DNA of 32,391 nt from an uncultured Bacteroidia bacterium (GCA_902790635.1 CADASN010000013.1:1-32391), one strand, 5' to 3'. Counted from the first letter of the stretch, positions 8,080-16,735 are shown. Translations and numbers: made by a program. Notes: generated from the letters alone by a model not told the origin.

Positions 8080-9008
8080 CACTCCGCCTCCCTGACCAGA
8101 CAGTCGAACACTTCGGGATCGACCGTGAAATCAATCACATTGGAAGGGATCCCCTCGCTGTGGACGATGCACCGCCCCGTCCGGGAGCCGGCGAAATCAC
8201 GGTAGTCGATATAATACGCCGCATTCGCCGCCGGGTCCGAAGTCATCGGAAAGACACAGCGGTACACCACTTTGGCGGTCGAAGGCAGGACGGCCAGATG
8301 CACGCCCGCGGGGACGTTGCGCGTGCCGATCTTGACTTCGGAAGAGATCTCCACGTAGCGGGACACCTCCATCGAATAGATGCTCTCTTCGTGGGAAAGG
8401 CGCACGCCCGAGGGGACCTCCAGCCGCACCTTGCCGTGGACACTGCTGCGCAAGTCCGTGAGTTCCAGCGGCTTGGTCAGCACGAAAGGAACATTCTCCA
8501 GCCGGGAAGGCTCTCCATAGACCAGCACCGAATCGGGCTGCAGGCTCATGGGCTTCAGCGCCATGAACTGGGGGTCATAGGAGATGGAGAGGACCGGACG
8601 GACCGGAACCTTGCGGTAGGTCTCCTCCGGAAAGGAGAACTCCAGGTCTTCCGAGATGAAGCTGTCCACCGTCACGTCGTCCCCGAAAATCTGGGAGGCG
8701 TAGCGGTAGAGGCTGGCATTGGCAATGGCGTACATTTCCTCCTGTTCGTGACGGAAGTCCACCGCATTGAACGTCACCTGGACGGGACGCTTGTGCTTGC
8801 GTCCGAGCAACAGGTGCCGGAAGCCGCTCGCCGAGACCTGCGCGGTCGCGGTGGCTTCGGAAGTGGACACTCCCGCCCTGCCCTCGATGTTGCTGACGGC
8901 TACGACCGGCACGCTGACGATCGAGACATAGTCTTGCGAAAGGTTGAGCGTGAGCCAGACGCCGGCGGACAGGAGGACACAGAGGAGGAACTGTACCCAG
9001 TTTTTCAC
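8079..9008 (-). CDS. YbbR-like domain protein
   Basis: A 309-residue protein with one N-terminal membrane segment (residues 5-22, VQFLLCVLLSAGVWLTLN) and extracytoplasmic YbbR-type repeats, for example VPVRPVLSISYDP and PDSVLVYGEPSRLENV. YbbR-like proteins sit between yajC and coaE in many Bacteroidetes, and the same order is seen here. In other bacteria YbbR (CdaR) regulates the cyclic-di-AMP synthase, but no such synthase is in this window and the role here is open. The stop overlaps the coaE start by one base. Confidence 0.85.
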   Translation of the reverse strand: MKNWVQFLLCVLLSAGVWLTLNLSQDYVSIVSVPVVAVSNIEGRAGVSTSEATATAQVSASGFRHLLLGRKHKRPVQVTFNAVDFRHEQEEMYAIANASLYRYASQIFGDDVTVDSFISEDLEFSFPEETYRKVPVRPVLSISYDPQFMALKPMSLQPDSVLVYGEPSRLENVPFVLTKPLELTDLRSSVHGKVRLEVPSGVRLSHEESIYSMEVSRYVEISSEVKIGTRNVPAGVHLAVLPSTAKVVYRCVFPMTSDPAANAAYYIDYRDFAGSRTGRCIVHSEGIPSNVIDFTVDPEVFDCLVREAE

Positions 9009-9350
9009 TTATTTCTTCTCAGTCTGGGCGGGAGCCTCGGACATGTCCTTCTGGATGGAGGATTTGTCCACGCGGAGCTTGGTCTCGCCATCCACCTTGA
9101 TCAGGACGGTGCGCTCGTCCACATCGGCGATCACGCCGTAGATGCCGCCGGAAGTGATGACCTTGTCACCCTTCTTGAGCGCGTTGCGCATCTCCTCGAG
9201 TTTTTTCTGCTGCTGACGCTGGGGACGGATCATGAACAGCCACATCACCAGGAACATCGCACCCAGCATCAGGAGGAAACTCCAGCTGCCGCCACCGGCA
9301 GCCTGTTGTCCGGCAGCGGCGCCCGCTGCCTGTAAAAGCATCGTAATCAT
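9009..9350 (-). CDS. yajC: Preprotein translocase subunit YajC
   Basis: A 113-residue inner-membrane accessory of the Sec-DF complex. One transmembrane helix spans about residues 22-42 (WSFLLMLGAMFLVMWLFMIRP), followed by the family sequence RPQRQQQKKLEEMRNALKKGDKVITSGGIYGVI. The N-terminus is Gly/Ala-rich and the C-terminus extends into a charged tail. Its ATG overlaps the nusB stop (ATGA), and the next gene begins directly after its stop. Confidence 0.95.
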   Translation of the reverse strand: MITMLLQAAGAAAGQQAAGGGSWSFLLMLGAMFLVMWLFMIRPQRQQQKKLEEMRNALKKGDKVITSGGIYGVIADVDERTVLIKVDGETKLRVDKSSIQKDMSEAPAQTEKK

Positions 9351-10276
9351 ATCTTTTCGTTGTGTTGGTTAATCAATTTATCGAGCAGGCCGTTGACGAA
9401 GCCGCTGCTCTCCGGCGTACTGTAGTATTTGGAGATCTCCACGTATTCGTTGATGATGATCTTGGGAGAGACCTCCGGGCACATCTGCGCCTCGGCCATA
9501 CCGCAGGCGATCAGGGCCAGGTCCGTGGTACAGAGGCGGTCGAGCGTCCATTTGGGCGTCAGCCCGGCCACCTGGGCGCTGAACTTGTCGTAATTGAGGA
9601 AAGCCGCGCGCAGCAGGCCGACGACGAAGCGCTTGTCGCTGTCGAAGGATTCGTTGCCGGGAAGGTCGCTCTGGTAGAGCGGCGGCAGGTTCCAGCGTTC
9701 CCCCTGCCCCAGGGCACGGACGGAGCGGCAGCACCAGCTGAGCGCGAAGTCCAGATCGTCGTTCCAGTAGATGGAGAGGTCCTCCAGGATCCCGGCCAGG
9801 TCTTCGTTTTCCAGGAATTCCCGCTCGAAGATCCGGACCCACAGGCGGGCGTCCTCCTCCAGCGAATCTTCTCCGCTGGCCAGATAGTCCTTGAAATATT
9901 TCCGGGAACGGATCCGTTCGTAGAGGCGGCGCAGCAGCATGTCATACTGGTCCCAGTAGAGCTTTTTGCGGGTGACCAGCTTGGAGAAATCGGGATCCTC
10001 CCGCAAGATGGGGGCGATCCGGTTCTGGACAAACTTGAGATTGGGATGAAGCTCCTCCTCGGTAGGATTGAACTTGGCGCGGGCCGACTCGATGCGGGCC
10101 CGGGCTTCTTCCGTCAACGGATTCACAATCGCCAGCAGGAACAGGTACAGGTCCCGGGTGGACTCACACGAGATCTCGAGCAGGGCCTCCGCCTCCTTGA
10201 GAGTCATACCGTGGTTTTCCGCGTAGCAGTAGATGGCTTTGAAAGCCTTGATACGGAGAATTCTTCGGTTGAGCAT
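9347..10276 (-). CDS. nusB: Transcription antitermination factor NusB (extended Bacteroidetes form)
   Basis: RNA-binding antitermination factor acting with NusE on rRNA operons. The 309 residues are about twice the usual length, as in other Bacteroidetes. The NusB signature is at both ends: MLNRRILRIKAFKAIYCY at the start, and LDRLCTTDLALIACGMAEA plus KIIINEYVEISKYYSTPESSGFVNGLLDKL at the end. The middle is a lineage-specific helical insert. The frame is open to 10309, but the promoter box at 10298-10305 lies inside that longer version, so ATG 10276 is chosen. It heads the nusB-yajC-ybbR-coaE-DUF5606-rimO operon. Confidence 0.93.
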   Translation of the reverse strand: MLNRRILRIKAFKAIYCYAENHGMTLKEAEALLEISCESTRDLYLFLLAIVNPLTEEARARIESARAKFNPTEEELHPNLKFVQNRIAPILREDPDFSKLVTRKKLYWDQYDMLLRRLYERIRSRKYFKDYLASGEDSLEEDARLWVRIFEREFLENEDLAGILEDLSIYWNDDLDFALSWCCRSVRALGQGERWNLPPLYQSDLPGNESFDSDKRFVVGLLRAAFLNYDKFSAQVAGLTPKWTLDRLCTTDLALIACGMAEAQMCPEVSPKIIINEYVEISKYYSTPESSGFVNGLLDKLINQHNEKI

Positions 10277-10297
10277 ACTTTCAAACAAATTTGTCTG

Positions 10298-10305
10298 CAA
10301 AGATA
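10298..10305 (-). promoter_or_regulatory. Bacteroidetes -7 box for the nusB operon
   Basis: Minus-strand TATCTTTG, 21 bases before the nusB ATG. This sets the start codon, because the upstream alternative would precede the promoter. Confidence 0.6.
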
Positions 10306-10327
10306 GCAAGTAATCGATAAAAAATCC

Positions 10328-10335
10328 TATTTTTG
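10328..10335 (+). promoter_or_regulatory. Bacteroidetes -7 box for the DUF3276 gene
   Basis: Plus-strand TATTTTTG, 28 bases before the ATG at 10364, divergent from the nusB promoter. Confidence 0.55.
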
Positions 10336-10363
10336 TAGGTACTTATCATATAAAAATAACGCT

Positions 10364-10708
10364 ATGTACAGAGAGGATTACGATTCGGGAAGGTACGACA
10401 GGAGAGACGAGGAGGATGTGTATTCCAAGCCCGTCCGGGCCGGAAAGCGCACCTACTTCTTCGATGTCAAGGCCACCAAGGGCCGCAAGGACTTCTACCT
10501 GACCATCACGGAGAGCAAGCGTAGGAACAACCCGGATGGCACCTTCAACTATGACAAACACAAAATTTTCCTTTACAAAGAAGACTTTGAAAAGTTTGCC
10601 GAAGGGCTGGACGAGGTGATCGCCTATATCCGGGACAATTGCTTCCATGGAGAGATTCCCCAGCGCACCGCTGAAGGATTCGGTTCCGTGGATTTTGAAG
10701 AGCTCTGA
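10364..10708 (+). CDS. DUF3276 PUR-domain nucleic-acid-binding protein
   Basis: A 114-residue member of DUF3276, a Bacteroidetes family with the PUR-alpha fold that binds single-stranded DNA or RNA. The conserved core is SKPVRAGKRTYFFDVKATKG at residues 21-40, then DFYLTITESKRR and HKIFLYKEDFEKFAEGL. The acidic, Tyr/Arg-rich N-terminus is typical. It has its own promoter box, and its stop overlaps the start of the deaminase gene by one base (TGATG), so the two are translationally coupled. Its cellular role is not established. Confidence 0.9.
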   Translation: MYREDYDSGRYDRRDEEDVYSKPVRAGKRTYFFDVKATKGRKDFYLTITESKRRNNPDGTFNYDKHKIFLYKEDFEKFAEGLDEVIAYIRDNCFHGEIPQRTAEGFGSVDFEEL

Positions 10709-11982
10709 TGGGATCCATCCTTCTTCGCGACGTCACCATCCGTGACATCCGGAAGGACGTCCTGATCGAGCGGGGACGGATCGCCAGGATCGGTCCCGCG
10801 GGTTCGTGCGGAGATTGGCAATTGGCCGGAGACATCGAGATCATGGACTGCTCCGGCAAAGTGGCCATCCCGGGATTCATCAACATGCATACCCACTCGC
10901 CGATGTCGCTCATGCGCGGCATCGGGGAGGATATGCTCTTCCACGAATGGCTGGGCAAGATCTGGAAGGTGGAAGAGCACCTGGACCATGATTTCGTCTA
11001 TTGGGCGACGAAAGTCGCCTGCCTGGAGATGATCCGCACAGGGACGACGACCTTCAACGACCAGTACTGGTTCTTCGACTCCTCCGTCAAGGCGGCCCGG
11101 GAGATGGGCATGCGCATCGCCACAGGCTATGACGTGATGGACAAAGGCAGCCAGGAGGAAGCCGAACGCCAGAAAGACCAGTGCATCGCCAAGAGCGAGG
11201 CGTACCTGCATGCCGGCGATCCGGGTCATATCTACGAACTGGCCTTCCATGCCGTCTATTCCGTCAGCGAGGAGATGATCGTCTGGACCAGCGAACTTGC
11301 CCGGAAATACGATGTCAACCTGCACATCCACCTCTGCGAGACACGCAAGGAAGTGGAAGACTGCAAGGCCGCGCACGGCGGACTCACCCCGGTCGAGTAT
11401 CTCGACCGCCTGGGCGTTCTCTCACCCCGCCTGCTCGCCGCACATACGCTCTGGCTGACTCCGCACGATATCGAACTGCTTGCCGCGCACGGCGTGCATT
11501 GCATCCACAACGTCAACTCCAACACCAAGCTCGCCTCCGGCTACCGTTTCCTGTACAATGAGATGCGGGATGCCGGCATCAATCTCTGCCTCGGTACGGA
11601 TGGATGCGCTTCCTCCAACAACCTCGACCTGCTCGAGGCCATGAAGACCAGCGCCATTTTCCAGAAGGCCTGGCGGGGAGATCCCGCCGCCCTGCCCCTT
11701 CCCGAGCTGATGGACATGGCGACGGTCAACGGCGCCCGGGCGCTCCGGCTAGATGCCGGGCGGCTTGAGGAAGGCGCCGTGGCAGACCTGATCCTGATCG
11801 AGACGGACAATACCTTCTTCCTCTCCCCCGGCCCGTTCCTCGCGAACCTGGTTTACTCGGCGCATTCCGACTGCATTGATTCCGTCATCTGTGACGGCCG
11901 CTTCCTGATGCGTCACCGGGAGATTCCCGGTGAGCGGGAGATCCTCGCCGAAGCCCGAAAAGTTCTCGCAAAAATCGCATAA
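10708..11982 (+). CDS. mtaD: 5'-methylthioadenosine/S-adenosylhomocysteine deaminase (amidohydrolase)
   Basis: A 424-residue cytosolic metal-dependent amidohydrolase most like the MTA/SAH deaminases, which convert the adenine group of methylthioadenosine or S-adenosylhomocysteine to hypoxanthine. Metal ligands by analogy are H61 and H63 (GFINMHTHSP), H208 (HIHLCET, with E211) and D298 (CLGTDGCASSNNLDL). H246 lies in LAAHTLWL. The SSNNLDLLEAMK segment favours this group over chlorohydrolases or guanine deaminase. The gene is coupled to DUF3276 and followed after 21 bases by purine nucleoside phosphorylase, which can split the resulting inosine-type nucleosides. Exact substrate is inferred. Confidence 0.85.
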   Translation: MGSILLRDVTIRDIRKDVLIERGRIARIGPAGSCGDWQLAGDIEIMDCSGKVAIPGFINMHTHSPMSLMRGIGEDMLFHEWLGKIWKVEEHLDHDFVYWATKVACLEMIRTGTTTFNDQYWFFDSSVKAAREMGMRIATGYDVMDKGSQEEAERQKDQCIAKSEAYLHAGDPGHIYELAFHAVYSVSEEMIVWTSELARKYDVNLHIHLCETRKEVEDCKAAHGGLTPVEYLDRLGVLSPRLLAAHTLWLTPHDIELLAAHGVHCIHNVNSNTKLASGYRFLYNEMRDAGINLCLGTDGCASSNNLDLLEAMKTSAIFQKAWRGDPAALPLPELMDMATVNGARALRLDAGRLEEGAVADLILIETDNTFFLSPGPFLANLVYSAHSDCIDSVICDGRFLMRHREIPGEREILAEARKVLAKIA

Positions 11983-12003
11983 TCATTTAACACGCTTACT
12001 ATT

Positions 12004-12831
12004 ATGGATAGCAGAATCCGCACATACCAGATTGCTGCCGACTACATCCGCCAAAAGATCGGCGGCATCTCCCCCGTCGTCGGGATCGTGCTCGGCAGCG
12101 GCCTCGGCCGGCTGGCCGACCAGATCGAGAATCCGGTCGTGATCCCGTACCGGGACATCCCGGGATTCCCCGTCTCCACCGCGGTGGGCCACAAGGGCAA
12201 CTTCATCCTGGGCCACCTGGGTGGCAAGGAAGTCATGGCCATGCAAGGTCGTTTCCATTATTACGAAGGATATCCGATGGAACTGGTGACCATCGGCGTA
12301 CGCACGATGGCCATGCTCGGCATCCAGTATCTATTCGTCTCGAATGCCGCCGGTGCTGCCAATCCCGATTTCCGCATCGGCGACATGGTAGTGATCCGCG
12401 ACCACATCAGCTTTTTCCCCAATCCCTTGATCGGACCGAACATGGACGACCTGGGCCCGCGCTTCCTGGATATGACCTGCGCGTATGATTCCGAACTGCA
12501 GCAACTGGCTGAAAACTGCGCCGGGCGTATCGGCGTCAAGGTACAGAAAGGCGTGTACTTCGGCAGTACGGGGCCGACCTACGAAACGCCGGCGGAGGTC
12601 CGCTTCTACCGGCAGATCGGAGCCGACCTGCTTGGAATGTCCACCATTCCCGAAGTCATCGTCGCCCGGCACTGCGGCATGCGCGTTTTCGGCATGTCCG
12701 TCGTGACCAACTGTGCCAATTTCGACAATACGCCGCACATCGTCAACGACGGTGACGATGTCGTCAAGCAGGCGGATGCAGCGGCGGAGCGGATGACAAG
12801 CCTCTTCACCGAGATGATCTCGGCATTATAG
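12004..12831 (+). CDS. punA: Purine-nucleoside phosphorylase
   Basis: A trimeric-type purine nucleoside phosphorylase of 275 residues that cleaves inosine and guanosine with phosphate to base plus ribose-1-phosphate. Signature parts are GIVLGSGLG (phosphate loop, residues 27-35), AVGHKGN, MQGRFHYYEGYP, PTYETPAEVRFYRQIGADLLGMS and VTNCANF, whose Asn is typical of 6-oxopurine specificity. It follows the MTA/SAH deaminase and probably handles its products. The last codon TTA at 12826-12828 is antisense to the dsbD stop codon, so the convergent genes overlap by 6 bases with no terminator between them. Confidence 0.94.
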   Translation: MDSRIRTYQIAADYIRQKIGGISPVVGIVLGSGLGRLADQIENPVVIPYRDIPGFPVSTAVGHKGNFILGHLGGKEVMAMQGRFHYYEGYPMELVTIGVRTMAMLGIQYLFVSNAAGAANPDFRIGDMVVIRDHISFFPNPLIGPNMDDLGPRFLDMTCAYDSELQQLAENCAGRIGVKVQKGVYFGSTGPTYETPAEVRFYRQIGADLLGMSTIPEVIVARHCGMRVFGMSVVTNCANFDNTPHIVNDGDDVVKQADAAAERMTSLFTEMISAL

Positions 12832-14688
12832 CGCCGAATCGAGGAAATCAATAAAACCCTGTATATCAAGGTTGTAAGGACGGGGACCGGCAAGCCGGTT
12901 CCCGTCTCCGTCTAACAGGAAGTAATTCGGCTGGGCATTGACACCGAATTCTTTGAGTGCGATGTAGGAATTGACGCGGCCGACATCCTTGAGCTGGCGA
13001 CCCTGGTCGTTGGTGACCCACTCCGACTCGGGCAGGCGCGTCTTGTCATCGACGTGCAGCGCGACGATCACGAAATCATCGCGCAGGCGGCGCAGCACTT
13101 CCGGATCCGACCATACGCGCGATTCCATCTCCCGGCAATTCACGCAGCCGTAACCCGTGAAATCCAGGAAGACCGGCTTGCCGGTCGCCTTCGAGGCGGC
13201 CAGACCAGCGGGAAGCTTGTCGTAGGCATGCAGCCCGTGGGCAATGGTAATCATCCCAGCAGGCACTTCGCCGGCGGGGACGGAGGCTTCATTCGCCGTC
13301 CGGCCCGTCACATTTCCTCCCAGCACAAAATCCTGCGTCTCCATCGGCGGCAGATAGCCCGAGATCGCCTTGAGCGGAGCGCCCCACATGCCGGGCAGCA
13401 GATACACGACAAAGGCAAAGACGATAATTGCAAGGGTCAGTCTCGGAACGCCCAGGTATTCGAGGGGTGAGTCGTTCTTGAAGCGGATCTTGCCGATCAG
13501 ATACAGGCCCAGCAGGGTGAAAACGGCAATCCAGATGGCCAGATACACTTCCCGATCGAGCAGGTGCCAGTGATAGGTCTGATCCGCCGTGCTGAGGAAT
13601 TTCAGTCCCAGGGCAATCTCGATGAAGCCCAGGACCACCTTGACGGCGTTGAGCCAGCCACCGCTCTTCGGAAGTTTCTTGAGCAGGGACGGGAAAAGTG
13701 CCAGGACCGTGAAAGGCAGCGCGAAGGCAATGCTGAAGGCCAGCATCGTGACCATCGGTGTCCAGAATTCGCCCTGGGTGCTCTTGATCAAGACCGTACC
13801 GACGATTGGACCGGTGCAGCTGAAACTCACCAGCACAAGCGTGAGTGCCAGGAAGAAGATACCGCCGAGGCCTTTCCGGTCGCTGTTTTTGTCAGCGCTG
13901 TTGGTCCACCGGGACGGAAGCGTGATCTCGAACGCGCCGAAGAAGCTGGCCGCGAAAACCATGAACACCAGGAAGAAGAGGATGTTGGGCAGCCAGTGGG
14001 TCGAGAGCCAGTTGAAGATATCGGCCGTGACGCCGCTGCCCCCGACGATCCACGTGATGCCGATGATGAGGCTGATCGGGACGGTGTAGAGCAGGACGAT
14101 GAACAAGCCGTATAGGGCGGCCTTGAGGCGCCCCTGGCGGGGTGTCTCGCTTCCCTTCATGAAGAAGGATACCGTCATCGGAATCATCGGGAACACGCAG
14201 GGGGTCAGCAGCATCGCAAATCCCCAGAGGATTGCCTCCAGGATTAATGCCCATAGATTTCCGGCTTCGGAGCTGTTCTGCCGCTCCCCTCCGGAAACGT
14301 CCTGCTCCGCAGGACCCCACCGCTGCGCTTCGCTTGCGGTCCCCCCTCTTACGATGCCGAGGGTGGCACGGTTTCCGGAGGGGACGGCAGCAACAGCTGA
14401 ACCTCCGCCGGATGAAACCTCGTTTGCGTTTAATTCCGGAATATGACTTCCGGAAGGGGTTGTAGCCTCGACGAAGGCTTCAAAATCCCAGTCGACGGGC
14501 ATGTAGCACGCGTCGCCCTTACAGGGCATGTACGTGACCGTGCCGGTGACATGGTCTATCCCTTCATCCAATTCGCCGGTCAGGACCAGACGGTTTCCTT
14601 CCGGGGTGGACTTGACCTCGGATTTCCAGTGAATTTGCGGCGTCAGCTGCAGCAGCAGGGTGACCAGCAGGACCAGGCGGGATATCAT
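12826..14688 (-). CDS. dsbD: Thiol:disulfide interchange protein DsbD (shortened N-terminal domain)
   Basis: Inner-membrane reductant transporter of 620 residues that passes electrons from cytosolic thioredoxin to the periplasm. After the signal peptide, a reduced alpha domain retains the redox pair C56 and C61 (MPCKGDACYMP), but the usual middle of this domain (around the GWHLYS segment) is absent, about 60 residues short. A Gly/Ser/Ala linker at residues 80-142 follows. Eight membrane helices begin near residue 146, with LLTPCVFPMIP around C164, and the C-terminal thioredoxin-like domain has CVNC at 515-518. The linker is encoded by a palindromic segment (14285-14384). The gene is 12 bases downstream of rny and probably co-transcribed; its end overlaps the convergent PNP gene by 6 bases. 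Confidence 0.92.
   Translation of the reverse strand: MISRLVLLVTLLLQLTPQIHWKSEVKSTPEGNRLVLTGELDEGIDHVTGTVTYMPCKGDACYMPVDWDFEAFVEATTPSGSHIPELNANEVSSGGGSAVAAVPSGNRATLGIVRGGTASEAQRWGPAEQDVSGGERQNSSEAGNLWALILEAILWGFAMLLTPCVFPMIPMTVSFFMKGSETPRQGRLKAALYGLFIVLLYTVPISLIIGITWIVGGSGVTADIFNWLSTHWLPNILFFLVFMVFAASFFGAFEITLPSRWTNSADKNSDRKGLGGIFFLALTLVLVSFSCTGPIVGTVLIKSTQGEFWTPMVTMLAFSIAFALPFTVLALFPSLLKKLPKSGGWLNAVKVVLGFIEIALGLKFLSTADQTYHWHLLDREVYLAIWIAVFTLLGLYLIGKIRFKNDSPLEYLGVPRLTLAIIVFAFVVYLLPGMWGAPLKAISGYLPPMETQDFVLGGNVTGRTANEASVPAGEVPAGMITIAHGLHAYDKLPAGLAASKATGKPVFLDFTGYGCVNCREMESRVWSDPEVLRRLRDDFVIVALHVDDKTRLPESEWVTNDQGRQLKDVGRVNSYIALKEFGVNAQPNYFLLDGDGNRLAGPRPYNLDIQGFIDFLDSAL
14285..14384. repeat. Nested palindromic segment inside dsbD
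   Basis: Outer arms at 14285-14298 and 14371-14384 are perfect 14-bp inverted repeats (TCCCCTCCGGAAAC and its complement). Inside lie a 7-bp hairpin GTCCTGC-TCC-GCAGGAC (14299-14315), a second stem ACCGC/GCGGT (14319-14340), and a CCCTC/GAGGG pairing further on. It encodes linker residues about 102-135 of DsbD. The architecture resembles a mobile palindromic element read in frame. Confidence 0.7.
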
Positions 14689-14700
14689 AGGCGCGCGGAT

Positions 14701-16239
14701 TTATTTCGCGATAGCGACGGAACGGGTCTCCCGGATGACGGTGATCTTCACCTGCCCCGGATAGGTCATCTCGTCCTGGATGCGCTGGGCGATATCCGTG
14801 GAGAGGCGGGCAGCCTGCTCGTCGGAAACCTCCTCTGCCCCCACGATCACACGCAGTTCGCGACCGGCCTGGATGGCATAGGACTTCGTCACGCCCGGAT
14901 AGGAGGCCGCCAGGTCTTCCATTCCCTTGAGGCGCTTGATGTAGGACTCGATCACCTCGCGGCGGGCTCCCGGGCGGGCGCCGGAGATGGCATCACCGAC
15001 GAGCACCAGCGGCGCGTAGATGGAGGTCATCTCCATCTCCTCATGGTGAGCCCCGACGGCATTGCAGATCTCGGGACGCTCCTTGTACTGTTCGGCCAGC
15101 TTGGCACCCAGGATGGCGTGCGGCAGCTCCGGATCCACATCGCTGACCTTGCCGATATCGTGCAGCAGACCGGCCCGGCGGGCGATCTTGGGATTCAAGC
15201 CCAGTTCGGACGCCATGATGGCGCAGATGTTCGCAACCTCGCGGGAGTGCTGGAGCAAATTCTGGCCATAGGACGAACGGTATTTCATCCGGCCGATGAG
15301 TTTGACCAGTTCCAGATTGAGGCCGTGGATGCCCATGTCAATGCAGGTCCGCTTGCCCGTCTCGAGGATTTCGTCCTCGAGCTGCTTGCTGACTTTCGTC
15401 ACGACTTCCTCGATGCGCGCGGGATGGATGCGGCCGTCGATCACCAGCTGGTGCAGGGACAGACGGGCTACCTCGCGGCGGACCGGGTCGAAAGCGGAAA
15501 GCAGGATGGCATCCGGCGTGTCATCCACCACGATCTCCACGCCCGTAGCAGCCTCCAGGGCCCGGATATTGCGACCTTCCCGGCCGATAATCCGGCCTTT
15601 GACCTCGTCATTCTCGATGGGGAAGGTCGTAACGGCATTCTCGATCGCCGTCTCGGTCGCGGTACGCTGGATGGTATTGATCACGATACGCTTGGCTTCC
15701 CGCGCGGCATTGAGCCGGGCTTCGTCCATCGTGTCATTGATATAGGCCTGCGCTTCGGAACGCGCCTCGGCCTTCATATTCTCCACAAGCATCTTGCGGG
15801 CGTCTTCCGCAGTCATGCCGGCGATGTTCTCCAGTTCTTTGTTGACCTGGGCCGTGATCCGCTCGCACTCTTCGAGCTTGGTATCCAGCTTGTTCTTGAG
15901 GGCATTTACCTGTCCTTTCTGGGAATCCAGGTCATGCTGGCGGCGGTCCAGTTCGCCTTGCAGCTGCTTCAACTGGCCTTCGCGGGACTTGATATTGTTC
16001 TCACGGTCACGCAATTCGCCATTTTTCTTGTTTACGAAATTCTCATGCTCGCTCTTAAGCTGAAGATACTTCTCCTTGGCCTGGAGAATCTTCTGCTGTT
16101 TGATGCTTTCAGCTTCGAGATTGGCTTTCTCGATAATGGCATCCGCCCGGCCCTTGGACGCGGCACGGCTGACCAGTATATAAATTGCCAGGGCCAATAC
16201 CGCACCGGCAACTGCTGCTAGGATATAGTACAAAAACAT
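14701..16239 (-). CDS. rny: Ribonuclease Y
   Basis: Membrane-anchored endoribonuclease of 512 residues that starts mRNA decay. An N-terminal membrane helix (residues 1-24, [20 protein letters not shown]) is followed by a long charged coiled coil to about residue 190. A KH domain follows with [19 protein letters not shown], then an HD domain with [17 protein letters not shown] and LLHDIGK, whose HD pair binds the metal. The C-terminus ends in the family sequence [19 protein letters not shown]. The frame is open to 16266 (nine extra residues), but ATG 16239 matches the usual start. It lies just downstream of a structured RNA and zapA and upstream of dsbD. Confidence 0.95.
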   Translation of the reverse strand: MFLYYILAAVAGAVLALAIYILVSRAASKGRADAIIEKANLEAESIKQQKILQAKEKYLQLKSEHENFVNKKNGELRDRENNIKSREGQLKQLQGELDRRQHDLDSQKGQVNALKNKLDTKLEECERITAQVNKELENIAGMTAEDARKMLVENMKAEARSEAQAYINDTMDEARLNAAREAKRIVINTIQRTATETAIENAVTTFPIENDEVKGRIIGREGRNIRALEAATGVEIVVDDTPDAILLSAFDPVRREVARLSLHQLVIDGRIHPARIEEVVTKVSKQLEDEILETGKRTCIDMGIHGLNLELVKLIGRMKYRSSYGQNLLQHSREVANICAIMASELGLNPKIARRAGLLHDIGKVSDVDPELPHAILGAKLAEQYKERPEICNAVGAHHEEMEMTSIYAPLVLVGDAISGARPGARREVIESYIKRLKGMEDLAASYPGVTKSYAIQAGRELRVIVGAEEVSDEQAARLSTDIAQRIQDEMTYPGQVKITVIRETRSVAIAK

Positions 16240-16287
16240 AATATATATAAATAAAACAGTATCCACTCCAACGAAGCAGATACTGTA

Positions 16288-16446
16288 TAGAAAAAAAGCC
16301 GTCAGCCGAACTTTCAGAAAGCCTCTGATTATGTTTTGGGCTCCGTGCTGTCTCGGGCTTCCCGTCGGGCGGGCTTGCCTTCCTCAGTGCGAGTAGACCC
16401 GGTTCCGAAGAACTTGTTGTTTTCAGAAGATGGGCCTGACGGCTTA
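16288..16446 (-). ncRNA. Structured RNA between zapA and rny, candidate 6S RNA (ssrS)
   Basis: A 10-bp closing stem joins CTGACGGCTT (16436-16445) and AAGCCGTCAG (16296-16305), with a T-run on the minus strand at 16291-16297. The whole 150-nt space therefore reads as a closed RNA ending in an intrinsic terminator. Inside are further stems, for example GTTC-TTCG-GAAC and CCCG/CGGG pairings. The stem begins directly after the zapA stop codon. In Proteobacteria 6S RNA sits next to zapA, and a Bacteroidales 6S-type RNA (Bacteroidales-1) is known, so 6S is the favoured guess. No promoter box of its own was seen, so it may be processed from the zapA transcript. Confidence 0.55.
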
Positions 16447-16734
16447 TCACTTTTTCATCCCCTCGAGATAGGCGGCGACATCGCCCTGCAGGGCTTCCAC
16501 CTCTTCTACGAGGCGGGACATCTTCTTCTGCGCGGAGAGCTTGCCTGCAGCCTCCTGGATGGCCACGAAGACCAACTTGTCCTCCGGACTGCTGTCCGGG
16601 AAGCGGGCATCGAACTTGGTCATCATCGAGGTCACGTCCGCTGCAGCGAGTCGCATCAACTGCTCCATCTCGGGAGATGCAGCGCTGAGGCGGTAAGGCT
16701 TGCCCGCAACTTTCAACGTGATATCCTGGGCCAT
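16447..16734 (-). CDS. zapA: Cell division protein ZapA
   Basis: A 95-residue FtsZ-associated protein. It shows the ZapA head MAQDITLKVAGKPYRLSAASPEMEQLMRLAA followed by a long helix for dimer and tetramer formation (FVAIQEAAGKLSAQKKMSRLVEEVEALQGDVAAYLEG). It begins one base after the stop of the upstream coiled-coil gene, so the pair is probably co-transcribed from the box at 17033-17040. The stop codon borders the candidate 6S RNA. Confidence 0.9.
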   Translation of the reverse strand: MAQDITLKVAGKPYRLSAASPEMEQLMRLAAADVTSMMTKFDARFPDSSPEDKLVFVAIQEAAGKLSAQKKMSRLVEEVEALQGDVAAYLEGMKK

Positions 16735-16735
16735 A

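Noticed and set aside
14443-16221. Long plus-strand frame opposite rny
   Set aside because: RNase Y KH and HD motifs are on the minus strand; the antisense frame is compositional.
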